Shown here in pieces: positions 18,159 to 28,964 of a DNA stretch of 64,000 nt. Made by a program: the position numbers and the translations under genes. The notes beneath the pieces are model-generated. The model had not been told where the DNA came from and searched no databases. It saw only the letters and a program-made list of their open reading frames with translations. Numbering within the stretch: position 1 is the first letter of the stretch; each line of letters opens with the position of its first letter. The stretch covers positions 124,001-188,000 of the forward strand of contig NZ_CP060244.1 of assembly GCF_014672835.1 (NCBI RefSeq), read 5' to 3'. Source of the stretch: Entomobacter blattae. GTDB lineage: Bacteria > Pseudomonadota > Alphaproteobacteria > Acetobacterales > Acetobacteraceae.

Positions 18159-21100
18159 TCAGCCCATTGGCAGAAAGCCCATAGGTGTGCCAGAATAATC
18201 CGAATGGTTCTCAAGCCCTTTAGCCTCCAGTGACCCCGTGCTGAAATGGTTCAGTGCCTTGTCCGCTTCCGAGGCAATAACACCAGCCACAAGCGACGTC
18301 TTGCCCGAAACATCAACACTCAGCCCTTCCTGGCCGGCATACAACCCAGAGAGCACATCACTCGTGGAGCTGTAGTTATTGGTGATAGTGGAATGTGCAA
18401 CACTACCAGAAGCCCCTGTGGTGCCCGCCCCAAGGAAGGAAGCACTGACAGTGCCACCCCCTTGGTCCTGCTTGCTGCTATACTGCGCCGTGTTCTGCGA
18501 TGAGGTGATGGAAAGGCTACCCGTCTGCACAGCAATGTGCCCACCCTTGACCTCCGCCCCATTCAGCGTGGTGATGCCCCCCGCATTGGCAATGGTCACT
18601 GAATTGGTGCCGGTCACAGTGGTATCCACAGCCGTGGTTTCTGTGCCGTTGGCATGGCCTTGCCCATGGCTGCCGGTGGCTGTGGCTGAAAGCCCAGCCC
18701 CCTCACTACCAATGGAAGCTGCAACCCCCACACTGATCCCTGTGGAGTGATTGTCGCTATGCGTTGTGGTGGTGTTCGTGCCAGCTTGCAGAGTAATATC
18801 GCCCGGGGCAGCTAATGTAACATCTTTCCCCGCAAGGGTTGAGGCTGTGGCGGTAATAGTACCTTTGGAAGGGGTAGTGGTGGTGGGGTCACCGCGGGCA
18901 ATAATTGTCAGGGCATCACCCGCTTGTGCACTCGATCCCTGGACAGTATCCTTACTATAGGATGATGACCATTTGCTGGACCCAAAATTAAAGCCCGCCT
19001 GCACGCCAATGGCCTGCACCCCACCAAAAACAGGATTATCGTTAAGCGCCCCAAGCTGATCAAGCTCCAGCCCATTCAACGCATCAGCCCCTATCGCACT
19101 GCTATAGGCCCCTTGCAGGCCATACAACGTGCCTAGAACACCAGAACCTGCGCCATGGGTGTGGGTGGCAGATTGTATGGAATTGCCAACCTGGCCGGCA
19201 ATGCTATTGCCCGAAAGGCCAAGGCCAAACCCTGCGGTTTTCCGCACATGGCTTTCGCTGCCCTCCTCATGGTTGGTAACAGCGTTGAAGGTAACGTCTG
19301 AGCCGGCAATGGTAACATCATGTGCGGCACTAACCCCTGAACCATTGAGGGTAACCTGCTTGCCGGCATTAATATCAACCGAGCCACCAGTTGATGCCAC
19401 AACAGAAGACGTATAGATAGTGGTGGCCGAGGATGCGGTATCTTTCGAGAACTTACTCCCTACTGAAGCAGAAAGACCATCAGTAAAAAAACCAAACTTG
19501 CTGGTTTTGTGCATGGTGGCATCTGCGGTGGTATCTTTGGTGGCATCAATGGTAATGGCTTTACCGGCTGAGAGATCAACATTCCCCAAAGCACCAAGCA
19601 CCCCTTTAAGGGTTAGATTGTCACCAGCAACAGCTGTGAGAGAACCGTTCTCAGAGGTTACTGCACTACCCTGCTCATGCGTCCACGAATGCTGGTCAGA
19701 AAAGGCGCTCGAGGTTAGAAAGCCCCTCTCGCTGCCCGCATCCTGCGTTGCCTCGCTGTTGGTATAACTGCCAAGGTCGATGTTCTGGCCGGCATAAAGT
19801 GTCATATCACCACTTGAGGAAAGCTGTGCGCCTTGAGCTGTAAGGTTGCCACCTAAGGCAGCCAGAAGGGCATTGCCGCCACTGCTGATAGTGGTGGCTT
19901 CATTACGGGTCTGGCTGTTGGAGAAGGTGAAGCGATCCTGTGCAAAATCTGTTTGGGCCTGAGCAGTACGGGTATTGAGAGTAATATTCTGGCCTGCCAC
20001 CATATTCAGGTCACCCCCACTCGAAAGGGTACCACCAGTGAAGGTAATATCCCTATCGGCCACGACAGTGGCACTTTTGCCGGCTGTAACCGTAGCCTTA
20101 TTGGCAAGACCTTCCTGAGTGCCGGTCTGGGTCAGGTAATGGTTAAGGGTATCAGTATTGACGAAAGAGCCATTATGGGCAGTGGCTGTAAAATTCCCAC
20201 CTGCCAAAAGCGTGCCGCCTTCATTGAGGATATCGCCATTACGTGAGGTTAGGACCAGATCATTCTGGGCGGAAATACTGCCTGAATTGGTAATGGAGCT
20301 GCCCGTTAAGTTTACATTCTTGCCAGCAATCGCAGCGCCTGAGGCCAAAGTGCTGTGGCCGGGCGCAAGATAAAGCTGTGGAGCCAGAACCTGCTGGCCG
20401 TTGACCGTAACGGGCACATACCAGACAATATCAGACGTCAAGGCCTGCTGTTGGGCAGCGGTCAAGGGGATACCAACATTCAGCCCTGAAGCTGTGGCCT
20501 GGCTTGCGGCATTATCAAGTAAGATGCGCATCTGGTCAGAGGCGTTGTTGATGGTGCTGTCCATAAAGATCTGGCCAGTGGCACTGACGATCTGTTGTTG
20601 GACATAGCGCGTATCAAAGCCTGCATCGCCAAGGAATTTATAATTAGAAGGGGCATCGCCCACTTTGTTCAGCAGATATTGCGACCCATAAAAGCCCGCA
20701 GCAGTCGCATAACTGGGGTTGGTCTCAATCAGAACAGAAATATCAGGGGATGGATTGGGCACAAACAAGGCCCTCCCACCTGGAATACTCGCAACAATAT
20801 CAACCAGGGTCGCGGTCGGGGGGGATGTGGTGCCTGTGCCTGAAGAACTGCCCCCGGCAGTATTCCCCCCGTTACCAACGGTCAACCCACTGCCAACAAA
20901 AACCTGATAGGTACCCTGAAACCCAGGCAGCGCAACGGCCTGGCCATTCTGATGAGAGACAGTAACCTGTGGGGGGAGTATGCCACCACTGCCAGGCAGG
21001 CTTTGCGCACCAGCCCCTGCTACAGCACCAGGTGTACCAACTTGCTGGCCGTTGCCATTTTGACCGACGGCATTACTGCCGGTGCCGGCATCTGGCAGGG

Positions 21101-22331
21101 CAAGGCTGGAAGAGCCCACTGAAGACTGCCCGGTTGAGGCACTCCCGCCCTCCCCTGGCTTAAGGCCAGACAGATCAGGATTGGTGGCACTATTGCCAGT
21201 ATCAGCATTGGCCGTGCGACTGGATAAATCAGCTGTGTTGCCAAAGCCTGGACCATTACCCGTAACCTGATTGGCGGAAGAGCCATTGCCCCCCTCTGCT
21301 GCATTTAGGTTGCCTGTATTAACAGTGCCCAGAGAAGCACCCGGGGCAATAGCGCCAGACTGGCCAGGGGCTGTAATACCGGAAGGCGTGTTACCGGTAT
21401 AATTAGGAATCTCGCCAGGAAGCGCACCAACAACAACGGTTTTGTTATTAATGGCCCCCGTCAGGTTACCGGTAATAGTACCACCAGCCACCAATGTGCC
21501 AGAAAAGCCAGTTCCACTGCCAGAGGTTGCCCAGATATGGGCAGGCCAGGCATTGCCCGCAGGGGGTGAGCCAATATCTTGCTTGGGCAGGTTTATATCT
21601 GGGCTGGCAATATCTGTTGGCGGATCGAAGAAACGACAGGAACTGCCGTTAAAACACTGGAACATATAGGTTACAGAAGAGGTATAGCCCACATTGTTCA
21701 AACTGCCACCAACAATATTGATATCGTTACCGGCTGTAATATGGCTGGCATCATTACTGACTGCCCCATTGATGTTCAGCGTAAGGTTACGGCTGGCCCC
21801 GATGAGAGCGGGGGTATTGGCAGCTGTAACCGTGGCTCCTTCACCTGTAACCAGCACATGGCTGCTGGCATCGCCATCAAAGAGAGCCGCCAGAACATGA
21901 CCGGTTCCCAGATCAGGCGGAGTGTCGAGCTGAATAACCTTCTGGCCGTAATAATAATCCCCATAGGTACCGTCTGGATATTTACTTTGATCCAGTGGGA
22001 GTGGGTTGGCAAGGCCTTCTGTATAATCTTTCTGGTAATGAACGGCGACTTCCTTGACGCCGCCCAGTACGTTATTGGTCAGGCTGGCAGCGTTGATCTG
22101 CAGGTCACCATTGGGGCCATTGGCTGAAATCTCGCCTGAGGTATTGACAATATTACCAGCTATGGCGTTGTTAAAACCAGCAATGGATAGCGGCCCATTA
22201 TCGGTAGTGATTACGGCCTGAGTATTGGCAAGATTACCATCAAGGTGTAAATTGACCCCGCTTGTACCTTCAATCAACCCATTATTGGTGATGCTGCCCG
22301 GCGTGTTGAGGCGTGGCAGCACCGCCTGCAA
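18159..22331 (-). CDS. cdiA: CdiA/TpsA adhesin, segment 3: haemagglutinin repeat region
   Basis: A 1,390-aa frame. The first part still shows short FHA repeats (ITNNGLIEGTSG...); a Gly/Ser/Thr-rich central stretch (about 300-480) follows. From about residue 680 there are haemagglutinin repeats of the form SGGDLNMVAGQNITLNTRTAQ and SSSGDMTLYAGQNIDLGSYTN. Later parts contain KFGFFTDGLSASVGSKFSKDT and VDTTVTGTNSVTIANAGG, typical of the distal shaft of CdiA. It ends ENHSDYSGTPMGFLPMG because of a frameshift; the next frame continues the family pattern. It would form part of the beta-helical filament on the cell surface if the gene were restored. Confidence 0.87.
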   Translation of the reverse strand: MQAVLPRLNTPGSITNNGLIEGTSGVNLHLDGNLANTQAVITTDNGPLSIAGFNNAIAGNIVNTSGEISANGPNGDLQINAASLTNNVLGGVKEVAVHYQKDYTEGLANPLPLDQSKYPDGTYGDYYYGQKVIQLDTPPDLGTGHVLAALFDGDASSHVLVTGEGATVTAANTPALIGASRNLTLNINGAVSNDASHITAGNDINIVGGSLNNVGYTSSVTYMFQCFNGSSCRFFDPPTDIASPDINLPKQDIGSPPAGNAWPAHIWATSGSGTGFSGTLVAGGTITGNLTGAINNKTVVVGALPGEIPNYTGNTPSGITAPGQSGAIAPGASLGTVNTGNLNAAEGGNGSSANQVTGNGPGFGNTADLSSRTANADTGNSATNPDLSGLKPGEGGSASTGQSSVGSSSLALPDAGTGSNAVGQNGNGQQVGTPGAVAGAGAQSLPGSGGILPPQVTVSHQNGQAVALPGFQGTYQVFVGSGLTVGNGGNTAGGSSSGTGTTSPPTATLVDIVASIPGGRALFVPNPSPDISVLIETNPSYATAAGFYGSQYLLNKVGDAPSNYKFLGDAGFDTRYVQQQIVSATGQIFMDSTINNASDQMRILLDNAASQATASGLNVGIPLTAAQQQALTSDIVWYVPVTVNGQQVLAPQLYLAPGHSTLASGAAIAGKNVNLTGSSITNSGSISAQNDLVLTSRNGDILNEGGTLLAGGNFTATAHNGSFVNTDTLNHYLTQTGTQEGLANKATVTAGKSATVVADRDITFTGGTLSSGGDLNMVAGQNITLNTRTAQAQTDFAQDRFTFSNSQTRNEATTISSGGNALLAALGGNLTAQGAQLSSSGDMTLYAGQNIDLGSYTNSEATQDAGSERGFLTSSAFSDQHSWTHEQGSAVTSENGSLTAVAGDNLTLKGVLGALGNVDLSAGKAITIDATKDTTADATMHKTSKFGFFTDGLSASVGSKFSKDTASSATTIYTSSVVASTGGSVDINAGKQVTLNGSGVSAAHDVTIAGSDVTFNAVTNHEEGSESHVRKTAGFGLGLSGNSIAGQVGNSIQSATHTHGAGSGVLGTLYGLQGAYSSAIGADALNGLELDQLGALNDNPVFGGVQAIGVQAGFNFGSSKWSSSYSKDTVQGSSAQAGDALTIIARGDPTTTTPSKGTITATASTLAGKDVTLAAPGDITLQAGTNTTTTHSDNHSTGISVGVAASIGSEGAGLSATATGSHGQGHANGTETTAVDTTVTGTNSVTIANAGGITTLNGAEVKGGHIAVQTGSLSITSSQNTAQYSSKQDQGGGTVSASFLGAGTTGASGSVAHSTITNNYSSTSDVLSGLYAGQEGLSVDVSGKTSLVAGVIASEADKALNHFSTGSLEAKGLENHSDYSGTPMGFLPMG

Positions 22332-25300
22332 TAAATGCGCCCTGATTAGTGATATTGGCGGCCTGCAGGCTCAGATCTCCACCACTGACAATCCCATAGC
22401 CAGCAAGGGCGGTATAATCTCCCCCAAAACTTAAAGTTACATTACGCCCGGCCGAGAATAGGGCCTGCCCTGAAAAACCAGCTGGGGTGGAAAGTGTCAG
22501 GTCTTTTTTGGCCGACACCTGATTAAGATTATCAAGCGTATTAACGGCGAGCGTAAAGCTACCACCAGAACTGATCTTGCCGTTGGTATTGGTCAAGGCG
22601 CCCAACGGGCCACCACCATTGGTCAGCGTAATATCACCTGTGCTGGTGGCCAGGGTGCCGTTAGCGTTGTCAAGACGTGCGGTTGAAAGGTCAAGATTGC
22701 CGCCAATCGCCTGGATATGGCCTTCCTGATTGACGATGTTACCCAAAGGCCCACTGGCCCCTGTAATGGACAGGCCCCCATTTTGGGTGGTAATCAGCCC
22801 GTTGGTATTATCAAGGCCTGAAAGCGTAAGGAAGGTGGCGGTCTGCCCTTGAATAATACCATTATTATTGGCAAGCATACCTGTTGTGAGAGCAACACCA
22901 GCTGTGCGCGAAATAATCTTTCCGCTCTGATTGGTAATACTGGCGGATTGTATTTCTGTCCGCTCATTGTCACTGCCAATCTGCCCGTTACTGTTATCAA
23001 GTGCCCCTGAGGTGGCAGCCTTCAACCCAGTGACCCCATAGATTACACCTGAATTGGTGATACTCTTGTCAAAGATTGCTGCTATATTCTGGCCTGAAGA
23101 GATGCTTCCTTCATTAATCAGTTGTGCCCCGGTAAGAGCTAATGGGCCTTTGAAACCGGTAATCTCTCCTGTATTGGCAAGGGTTCCGCTCAAGGTCAAC
23201 CTGCCTGCGCCAGAAGCCAGAAGGCTGCCGGTATTAGAAACATTGGCAGCCTGAAGAGCAAGAACATGGCCTGCATCAATCGTTTCAATGGTGCCGGCAT
23301 TATTCAGGTCACCTGAAAGGGTCAGTGTAGTTTCACCTGTGCGGGCTGCGATGACACTGTCAGTGCCGGTTGAGAAATTATGGGCTGTAAGTGTTACATT
23401 CTGGCCGATAATCTTGCCATTGGAGCTGCCATCACCGCTTAAGGCCAGATTCAGATCTGTGCCTGCCTGCAGGGTTGATGCGCCATCGCCATTATAGCTG
23501 CTGGCATTCAGGTTTACACTGCCTGCAGCCTGAATAGAGCCATTATCATTGGCAAGCGTGATTGGGCCGGAAAGGGCAATAGCACCATTTGTGCTGCGCA
23601 GGGTCCCGTTGGTGTTATCAAAAGCTGCCAAAGTGGCTGTAATACTGTCAACTGACTGGAAAATACCCCCAATATTTGTCAGGATGACTGGTGTCAGGGT
23701 AACTGGGCTGTTATCATTGGCTGCCCCCAGAGTGATGCCTTTGCCAATGGACAGGATTGTACCGCCGTCATTATGCAGCATATTGGCATTCAAAACCACC
23801 TGATCTTGGGCCTGAAGGGTGCTGCTACTCTGGTTAGCAATATCAGAAGCGGTAAGCAAAACCTGACCTTGACGGGCTACAATTATACCAGCTGCAGAAT
23901 TGGTAATATAAACCGCAGAAAGATCAATATTATTGTTGGCAGCACTGATCTGCCCACCTGTATTGGCAAAATCATTGGCCGCTTTGACAGTAACCCCGTT
24001 TTGGCCATACAGCGTTCCACTATTATACAGATTGTCGCCAATGGTGCCTGCCAGAGTTGCAGTACTACCTATAGTGCCAGCATTGGTAAAATTACCCTGA
24101 CTGGTCAGGGTAACGGGGCCTGAAAGAGCCAGGATCTGTCCGGCTGATCCGTTAGTACCCTGTGCTATGGTAAGATTTGTGCTGCCCTGGGCGCGCAGCA
24201 GGCCATTATTGCTAAAATCTGAGCTAAAAACAGCCAGGTTAGCAGGATTACGCCCTGCTTGCTCTTTATTGACAGCAACCCCTTTATCGACTGCTTCAAT
24301 GGTTCCTGTATTTGAGAAGGAGCCAGCCACATTAAAAACCAGATCCCCTGTTCTGGCAGCAAATATTGCATTTGGCCCGTTGATGAAATTACCTGTCTGA
24401 ATGGGGCTGATGGTTGTTGTTACCAGCTGGCCCCGATTATTGAAGTTACCTGCAAAATCAAATAGACCCTGGCCAGGTGCTGTAATGGTGCTGTCCTGAT
24501 CGCTGCTGTAACTGCCGCCATGAAGGGTAATATCGGTTCCAGCCTGCAAGATACCCCCTGCATTATTCAGCTGGCCAGAAGGAGAGGCGGTTATACCGAT
24601 ACGATCTGTCAGGCTGAGCACAATCCCTTTGATCGAACTGACCATATCAGCAAAAATACTGATCGTGTTTTTTGCCTGAATCCGGCCATCATCATTGACC
24701 GCTGAGATCAGCGGAGCCTGTGCCTGACCGAGGGTTACAGTGCCGTTCTGAGCTAGAATAGTGCCCTGGCTGCTGTCAAGGGTAGCACTATTTAACGCTA
24801 CATTTTGACCTGCCTGAAACAGGCCACTCCTGTTCAAGGTGCTGGTATCTGCAGTAACATTCAAATTGCCTGCCTGGGCGATGACTTTCCCGGTGCTGTT
24901 ATCAATCGCAAGGCTGTTAAGGGTAATGTCGCCACTATCAGTTCCGATCTGTCCCCCTTGATTAGTTAATGTGCCGCCAGCAGTCAGATCAATGGTTTGT
25001 GGTGCATAAAATATACCATTATTGGACAAATCCCCACTGGTTTGACCTGTAATAGACTGACTGCTAACCACAAGGCCTGTATTGGATACACTGCCAGAAT
25101 TGAAAGTAAAGGGCCCACCCAAAGCACTCATTTGACCAGTATTGGCAAAGGCCTTTGTGACATCAACCTGCTGCGTGCCGGCAGAAAGAGACTGACCGCT
25201 ATTGGTATGGCTGATGCCATCAAAACGGATCTCGCTGCCTGCAGCTGGTGTCTGGATTTTACCCTGATTGACAATACCTGCCGCTTGACTGGCCGTGATA

Positions 25301-26262
25301 CTGATATTGCCTTTTTGTGAGGCAATACTGCCTGTTGTGCCATTGATGGCATTACCAGCCTGCAGCACCACACCCCCGTCACCTAAAAGCTTGCCTTCAT
25401 TATCGAGCTGGTTCTTGATATCAAGGATTAGAATCCCCTCTGTGGACAAGGTAGAACTCTCGGAACTGCTATAACTGTCTGCTGCAAGTTTTAACCCCCC
25501 TTTACCGTATAGGGTGCCGCCCTCATTTTTATGAGTAGAAAGTGTTATATCTAGCAGGTCTGCAGCTTGAACCGTACCGTTGGTATTATCAAGGGCCAGT
25601 GGGTTACCCAGAACAATATCACCGACAGTAGTCAACACCAACCCTTTGGTATTATTCAACGCTTGCCCAGCAATGCTCAAACGATCCTGGGCCTGCAAAA
25701 CGCCTAAGGTATTATCTGTTGTATCAGCCGCAACAAAAAGTGTACCACCTTCGGCAATGGTCTTGCCGGATGTATTATTGAAACGCTTTGCCGCAATAGA
25801 CAGGGCCCCTGAACCAGAGCCTATTTGTCCTGAGGCGTTATTTAATGTTGCAGAACTTGTAACATTATTACCAGTTACTCCATATATCACCCCTAACGGG
25901 TTGAGAATATCACCTGTGGTTGTAACAGTGACCTGCCCCTTGCTGGCAATACTCCCTTTGGTATTATCAAGTTGCTGAGCTGACAAGGAAGTTTGAGTTA
26001 CAGACTGGATAAGGCCTGCCAGATTGATCAGCGGACCTGCGGTCAGGGTTACATCCTGATTTTTGCTGACAATCTGGCCTGCACTGTTATCAAGGCTCTG
26101 GGTGGCAAAAAGAGACAGCGAGGTGTCAGCTGTAATACTACCCTGTATATTGGACAGACTTGCAGCACTGACAGCAATACTAGCCCCAGATTGAAGCGTG
26201 CCTGCACTATTGCTGACCTGCCCGGTGCCTGTAAAAACAATATCACCTGTCTGGGACAGCAC
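22282..26262 (-). CDS. cdiA: CdiA/TpsA adhesin, segment 2: FHA repeat shaft
   Basis: A 1,326-aa frame made almost wholly of about 20-residue filamentous-haemagglutinin repeats (units like LDNTNGTLRSTNGAI, NIGGIFQSVDSITATL and ITNQSGKIISRTAGVALTTG). Such repeats fold as a right-handed beta-helix. The frame is open upstream to about 26411 (ENSGATILSQTGDVVF), where a missing base breaks it from segment 1. At its other end, about 22315, it reads GGAATPQHAGQHHQ and stops, while the correct continuation (PRLNTPGSITNNG) is in another frame. No independent start or ribosome site is visible, so on its own it is unlikely to be made. Confidence 0.87.
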   Translation of the reverse strand: MLSQTGDIVFTGTGQVSNSAGTLQSGASIAVSAASLSNIQGSITADTSLSLFATQSLDNSAGQIVSKNQDVTLTAGPLINLAGLIQSVTQTSLSAQQLDNTKGSIASKGQVTVTTTGDILNPLGVIYGVTGNNVTSSATLNNASGQIGSGSGALSIAAKRFNNTSGKTIAEGGTLFVAADTTDNTLGVLQAQDRLSIAGQALNNTKGLVLTTVGDIVLGNPLALDNTNGTVQAADLLDITLSTHKNEGGTLYGKGGLKLAADSYSSSESSTLSTEGILILDIKNQLDNEGKLLGDGGVVLQAGNAINGTTGSIASQKGNISITASQAAGIVNQGKIQTPAAGSEIRFDGISHTNSGQSLSAGTQQVDVTKAFANTGQMSALGGPFTFNSGSVSNTGLVVSSQSITGQTSGDLSNNGIFYAPQTIDLTAGGTLTNQGGQIGTDSGDITLNSLAIDNSTGKVIAQAGNLNVTADTSTLNRSGLFQAGQNVALNSATLDSSQGTILAQNGTVTLGQAQAPLISAVNDDGRIQAKNTISIFADMVSSIKGIVLSLTDRIGITASPSGQLNNAGGILQAGTDITLHGGSYSSDQDSTITAPGQGLFDFAGNFNNRGQLVTTTISPIQTGNFINGPNAIFAARTGDLVFNVAGSFSNTGTIEAVDKGVAVNKEQAGRNPANLAVFSSDFSNNGLLRAQGSTNLTIAQGTNGSAGQILALSGPVTLTSQGNFTNAGTIGSTATLAGTIGDNLYNSGTLYGQNGVTVKAANDFANTGGQISAANNNIDLSAVYITNSAAGIIVARQGQVLLTASDIANQSSSTLQAQDQVVLNANMLHNDGGTILSIGKGITLGAANDNSPVTLTPVILTNIGGIFQSVDSITATLAAFDNTNGTLRSTNGAIALSGPITLANDNGSIQAAGSVNLNASSYNGDGASTLQAGTDLNLALSGDGSSNGKIIGQNVTLTAHNFSTGTDSVIAARTGETTLTLSGDLNNAGTIETIDAGHVLALQAANVSNTGSLLASGAGRLTLSGTLANTGEITGFKGPLALTGAQLINEGSISSGQNIAAIFDKSITNSGVIYGVTGLKAATSGALDNSNGQIGSDNERTEIQSASITNQSGKIISRTAGVALTTGMLANNNGIIQGQTATFLTLSGLDNTNGLITTQNGGLSITGASGPLGNIVNQEGHIQAIGGNLDLSTARLDNANGTLATSTGDITLTNGGGPLGALTNTNGKISSGGSFTLAVNTLDNLNQVSAKKDLTLSTPAGFSGQALFSAGRNVTLSFGGDYTALAGYGIVSGGDLSLQAANITNQGAFIAGGAATPQHAGQHHQ

Positions 26263-26348
26263 AAGACCAGAAGTATTATCCAGACCGGACAGAGCTGCGC
26301 TTACACTCTTATTGGCCTGAATGACCCCCTTCTCATTATTAATGGCTA

Positions 26349-28964
26349 CTACTTGTTGGGGGTTAAAAACGACATCGCCTGTCTGGGAAAGGATTGTTGC
26401 ACCACTATTTTCAGACTTGCGGTATTAAGGGAGACAAGACCATTAGCCTGAATCAGACCTGCTGATGCAGAAGCACTTCCCGTCGTTCTAGAATCGTTAT
26501 TAATCCCGGCCACAGAAAGATCAAGTGCTCCAGCCGAAGAAGTAATCTTACCGGAACGGTTATCAAGCTCTGCACCGGCAAAAGCCAAAATGCCACTGCC
26601 GGCGCCAATCTGGCCTAACACATTGGTGATCTGCCCCAGACTGGAGAGACGTCCCCCTTGATCGCCATAAAGGATCCCGCCGGCATTGTTATTAATGCCT
26701 TTATCACCAAAAAGGTTCAGCTGCCTTTGGGCAACCATAACCCCCTTCTGGCTGTTATCGAGTGACTGGACAAGAGCTGTGATATCTTGGGCTGCGCTGA
26801 CTGCGCCTCCTGCATTGGTGACATCACCCCTATAAAGCCCAATACTGCCCTGCTGGCTGATAATCTTACCCTGGTCATTGACAAGCGACGTGCTTGCAGA
26901 AAGAGACAAATCCCCTGCCCCTGTCACGCTACCTTGGTTGTTTGACAAGGTGGACGCCTGAACATACACGTTGTTGGCTGACTGAATCACGCCATTATCA
27001 TTGACCACGCTCACTGGGACCGCACTCTCTGGGGCAGAAGCCGCAAGGGCTGCGATACTGATATCACCTGCTGTGGTCAAAAGGTTGCCTTGCGCATTAT
27101 TCAAATTGTTAACAAACAATTTTAACCCGTTACCACCCTGTATCAGACCAGATCCGTTCGCAAGCTGTGCGGTTTGCAGGGTCAGTCCTTGACCGGCGAT
27201 AATCTTGCCCGAACCATTATCAACAGTAGCAGCTGTAAGTGTCAGGTTACCGGCATTACTCGTGCCAATCTGCCCGAAATGACTGGAGAGTGCACCTTGT
27301 GCTGTAACAATGCTGTCAGTTGCACCATAGAGAATGCCATTATCATTATTGATGGCCTTGGCGATGGAAACATTTAAAGTCTTATTCGCTGTGATTAAGC
27401 CACCCTCATTGGTTAGGCTATCACCATTAAGCACCAAAGTATCGCCAGCTTCAATCTGCCCCTGATCCACTGAAGCAGGCTGCTCAGGGGTTGAAGCAGG
27501 ATGAACGGCATTATGGTTACGAATGCTTTGGGCTGTCACTGAAACCCGACCAGCATGAACCAGAACCTTACCGCCCTGATTGTCAAAAATTGGACCCGCC
27601 TGAAGGGTGATTGCCCCATTGCGCACAGAAAGCATGCCCTGATTATTTATACCGGCAGAAGCAGCTGCATTTATGCCACCTTCTGCCCCGATAATAGCCT
27701 GTGCGCCATTATCCAACCGCGCTGTTGTTATACTGATACTGCCCTTGGAAGCTCCAATCTGCCCCTCATTACTAATGGAATTATCGGCGTTCAGTGTCAC
27801 ACCATCGCTGCCATCACTTTGAATATGGCCCTGGGCTGTATTGGTGATCTGGGCTGTCTGCACTGTTGTGCGAGCATTGACAGACTGGATCACACCGCTA
27901 TTGGTCAATGTCCTGGCTGCAGTAATAGTTGTGTTACCACCGGCTTGCAGACTGCCAGCATTATTCACCCCACCTGCTGTAACCTGAATGGCACCGCTTG
28001 CATGCGCACTGCCGGAAGAGGCTATGATCAGGTCACCATTGGCATTTAAAGTCAGATCGCCAGCATTGGCTGCCATCTGGCCGGCCACACGCACACCAGC
28101 TCCTTGTTCATTGACCAGCATGGAAATACGATTAGCATACAGCCCACCAAAGGCCGTGCTATCAATAGCAAAGCTTGGAGCATTGTCGCCCTTGCCCAAG
28201 GACTGGGCCGTATTTTTCTGATAGTCATAGCGATTACGCCCAGCTATGATATTAACTGTTTGGGCATTGACATGGGCATCAAGCTTGACACTGCGGCTGA
28301 TAACATCAAGCACGGGCACAGTGGTAAAATCACCGCCCTTGCCAGAGAAAGTCACCTGCCCGCCAGTGACTGTCAGGCTACCCAACTGGCCATTGGCCTC
28401 AAATTCAGGATGGCCGGTCGAAAGCGTGGCACGATCTGTATTGATAAAACCGCACCCATTACAGTTAATCCCATTGGGGTTGGCAATCACCACGGCAGCC
28501 TTTTGGCCGGCAACTTCCGTATAGCCTCCCAGCTGGGAGGCCTGTTTGCCTGTGACTTCATTAAGAATAACATTGGCCGATTTACCCTGCAGATTGCCAT
28601 TGGCAGTAACATAGCCTGCACTCTCGGTCTTGGTGGAATGAGTGGCATTGTTCAGTACAACACCCTTATCACCCACATTATAGTCGGTAAACATGTTATG
28701 AGACACACCCGCCTGATTAGGGGTGGCAATATTAACTTGCGGGATGCCGTTGGCTGTCGTCTCAAGTGTGGGGGCCGGGACCTGTGGAGCAGTCTGGGTA
28801 TCAACCGTAATGGAAGGGGGAGCCTGTTGAGCCATAACATTCGTGCTGAACAGGAAATAAGACAGGCTAACTGCATGGCTTAGAAAGCGCCTTAACTTCT
28901 TCCTTCTATAAAAAACAGAAAGACTAGAAGGCCGAATAAAAGAGTGAGATTTTTTCCTGACCAT
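26349..28964 (-). CDS. cdiA: CdiA/TpsA adhesin, segment 1: signal peptide, TPS domain and first repeats
   Basis: An 871-aa frame from the ATG at 28964, which overlaps the stop of the transporter gene (TGATG). It has an extended basic signal region (RKKSHSF...YRRKKLRRFLSHAVSLSYFLFSTNVMAQQ). The two-partner-secretion domain follows: SHNMFTDYNVGDKGVVLNN and the hallmark NPNGI at about 163-167, then GCGFINTDRATLSTGHP. FHA repeats begin after about residue 290. The TPS domain is recognised by TpsB and threads the protein through the outer membrane. It ends prematurely (SFLTPNK) after a one-base frameshift at about 26411. A short secreted fragment could still be produced. Confidence 0.9.
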   Translation of the reverse strand: MVRKKSHSFIRPSSLSVFYRRKKLRRFLSHAVSLSYFLFSTNVMAQQAPPSITVDTQTAPQVPAPTLETTANGIPQVNIATPNQAGVSHNMFTDYNVGDKGVVLNNATHSTKTESAGYVTANGNLQGKSANVILNEVTGKQASQLGGYTEVAGQKAAVVIANPNGINCNGCGFINTDRATLSTGHPEFEANGQLGSLTVTGGQVTFSGKGGDFTTVPVLDVISRSVKLDAHVNAQTVNIIAGRNRYDYQKNTAQSLGKGDNAPSFAIDSTAFGGLYANRISMLVNEQGAGVRVAGQMAANAGDLTLNANGDLIIASSGSAHASGAIQVTAGGVNNAGSLQAGGNTTITAARTLTNSGVIQSVNARTTVQTAQITNTAQGHIQSDGSDGVTLNADNSISNEGQIGASKGSISITTARLDNGAQAIIGAEGGINAAASAGINNQGMLSVRNGAITLQAGPIFDNQGGKVLVHAGRVSVTAQSIRNHNAVHPASTPEQPASVDQGQIEAGDTLVLNGDSLTNEGGLITANKTLNVSIAKAINNDNGILYGATDSIVTAQGALSSHFGQIGTSNAGNLTLTAATVDNGSGKIIAGQGLTLQTAQLANGSGLIQGGNGLKLFVNNLNNAQGNLLTTAGDISIAALAASAPESAVPVSVVNDNGVIQSANNVYVQASTLSNNQGSVTGAGDLSLSASTSLVNDQGKIISQQGSIGLYRGDVTNAGGAVSAAQDITALVQSLDNSQKGVMVAQRQLNLFGDKGINNNAGGILYGDQGGRLSSLGQITNVLGQIGAGSGILAFAGAELDNRSGKITSSAGALDLSVAGINNDSRTTGSASASAGLIQANGLVSLNTASLKIVVQQSFPRQAMSFLTPNK

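Noticed and set aside
28104-28883. A long open frame on the plus strand inside the adhesin gene
   Set aside because: It is antisense to the TPS domain and repeats of cdiA; its composition follows from the Gly/Asn-rich repeat codons and it has no family resemblance or ribosome site. Other plus-strand frames between 18 and 29 kb are rejected for the same reason.
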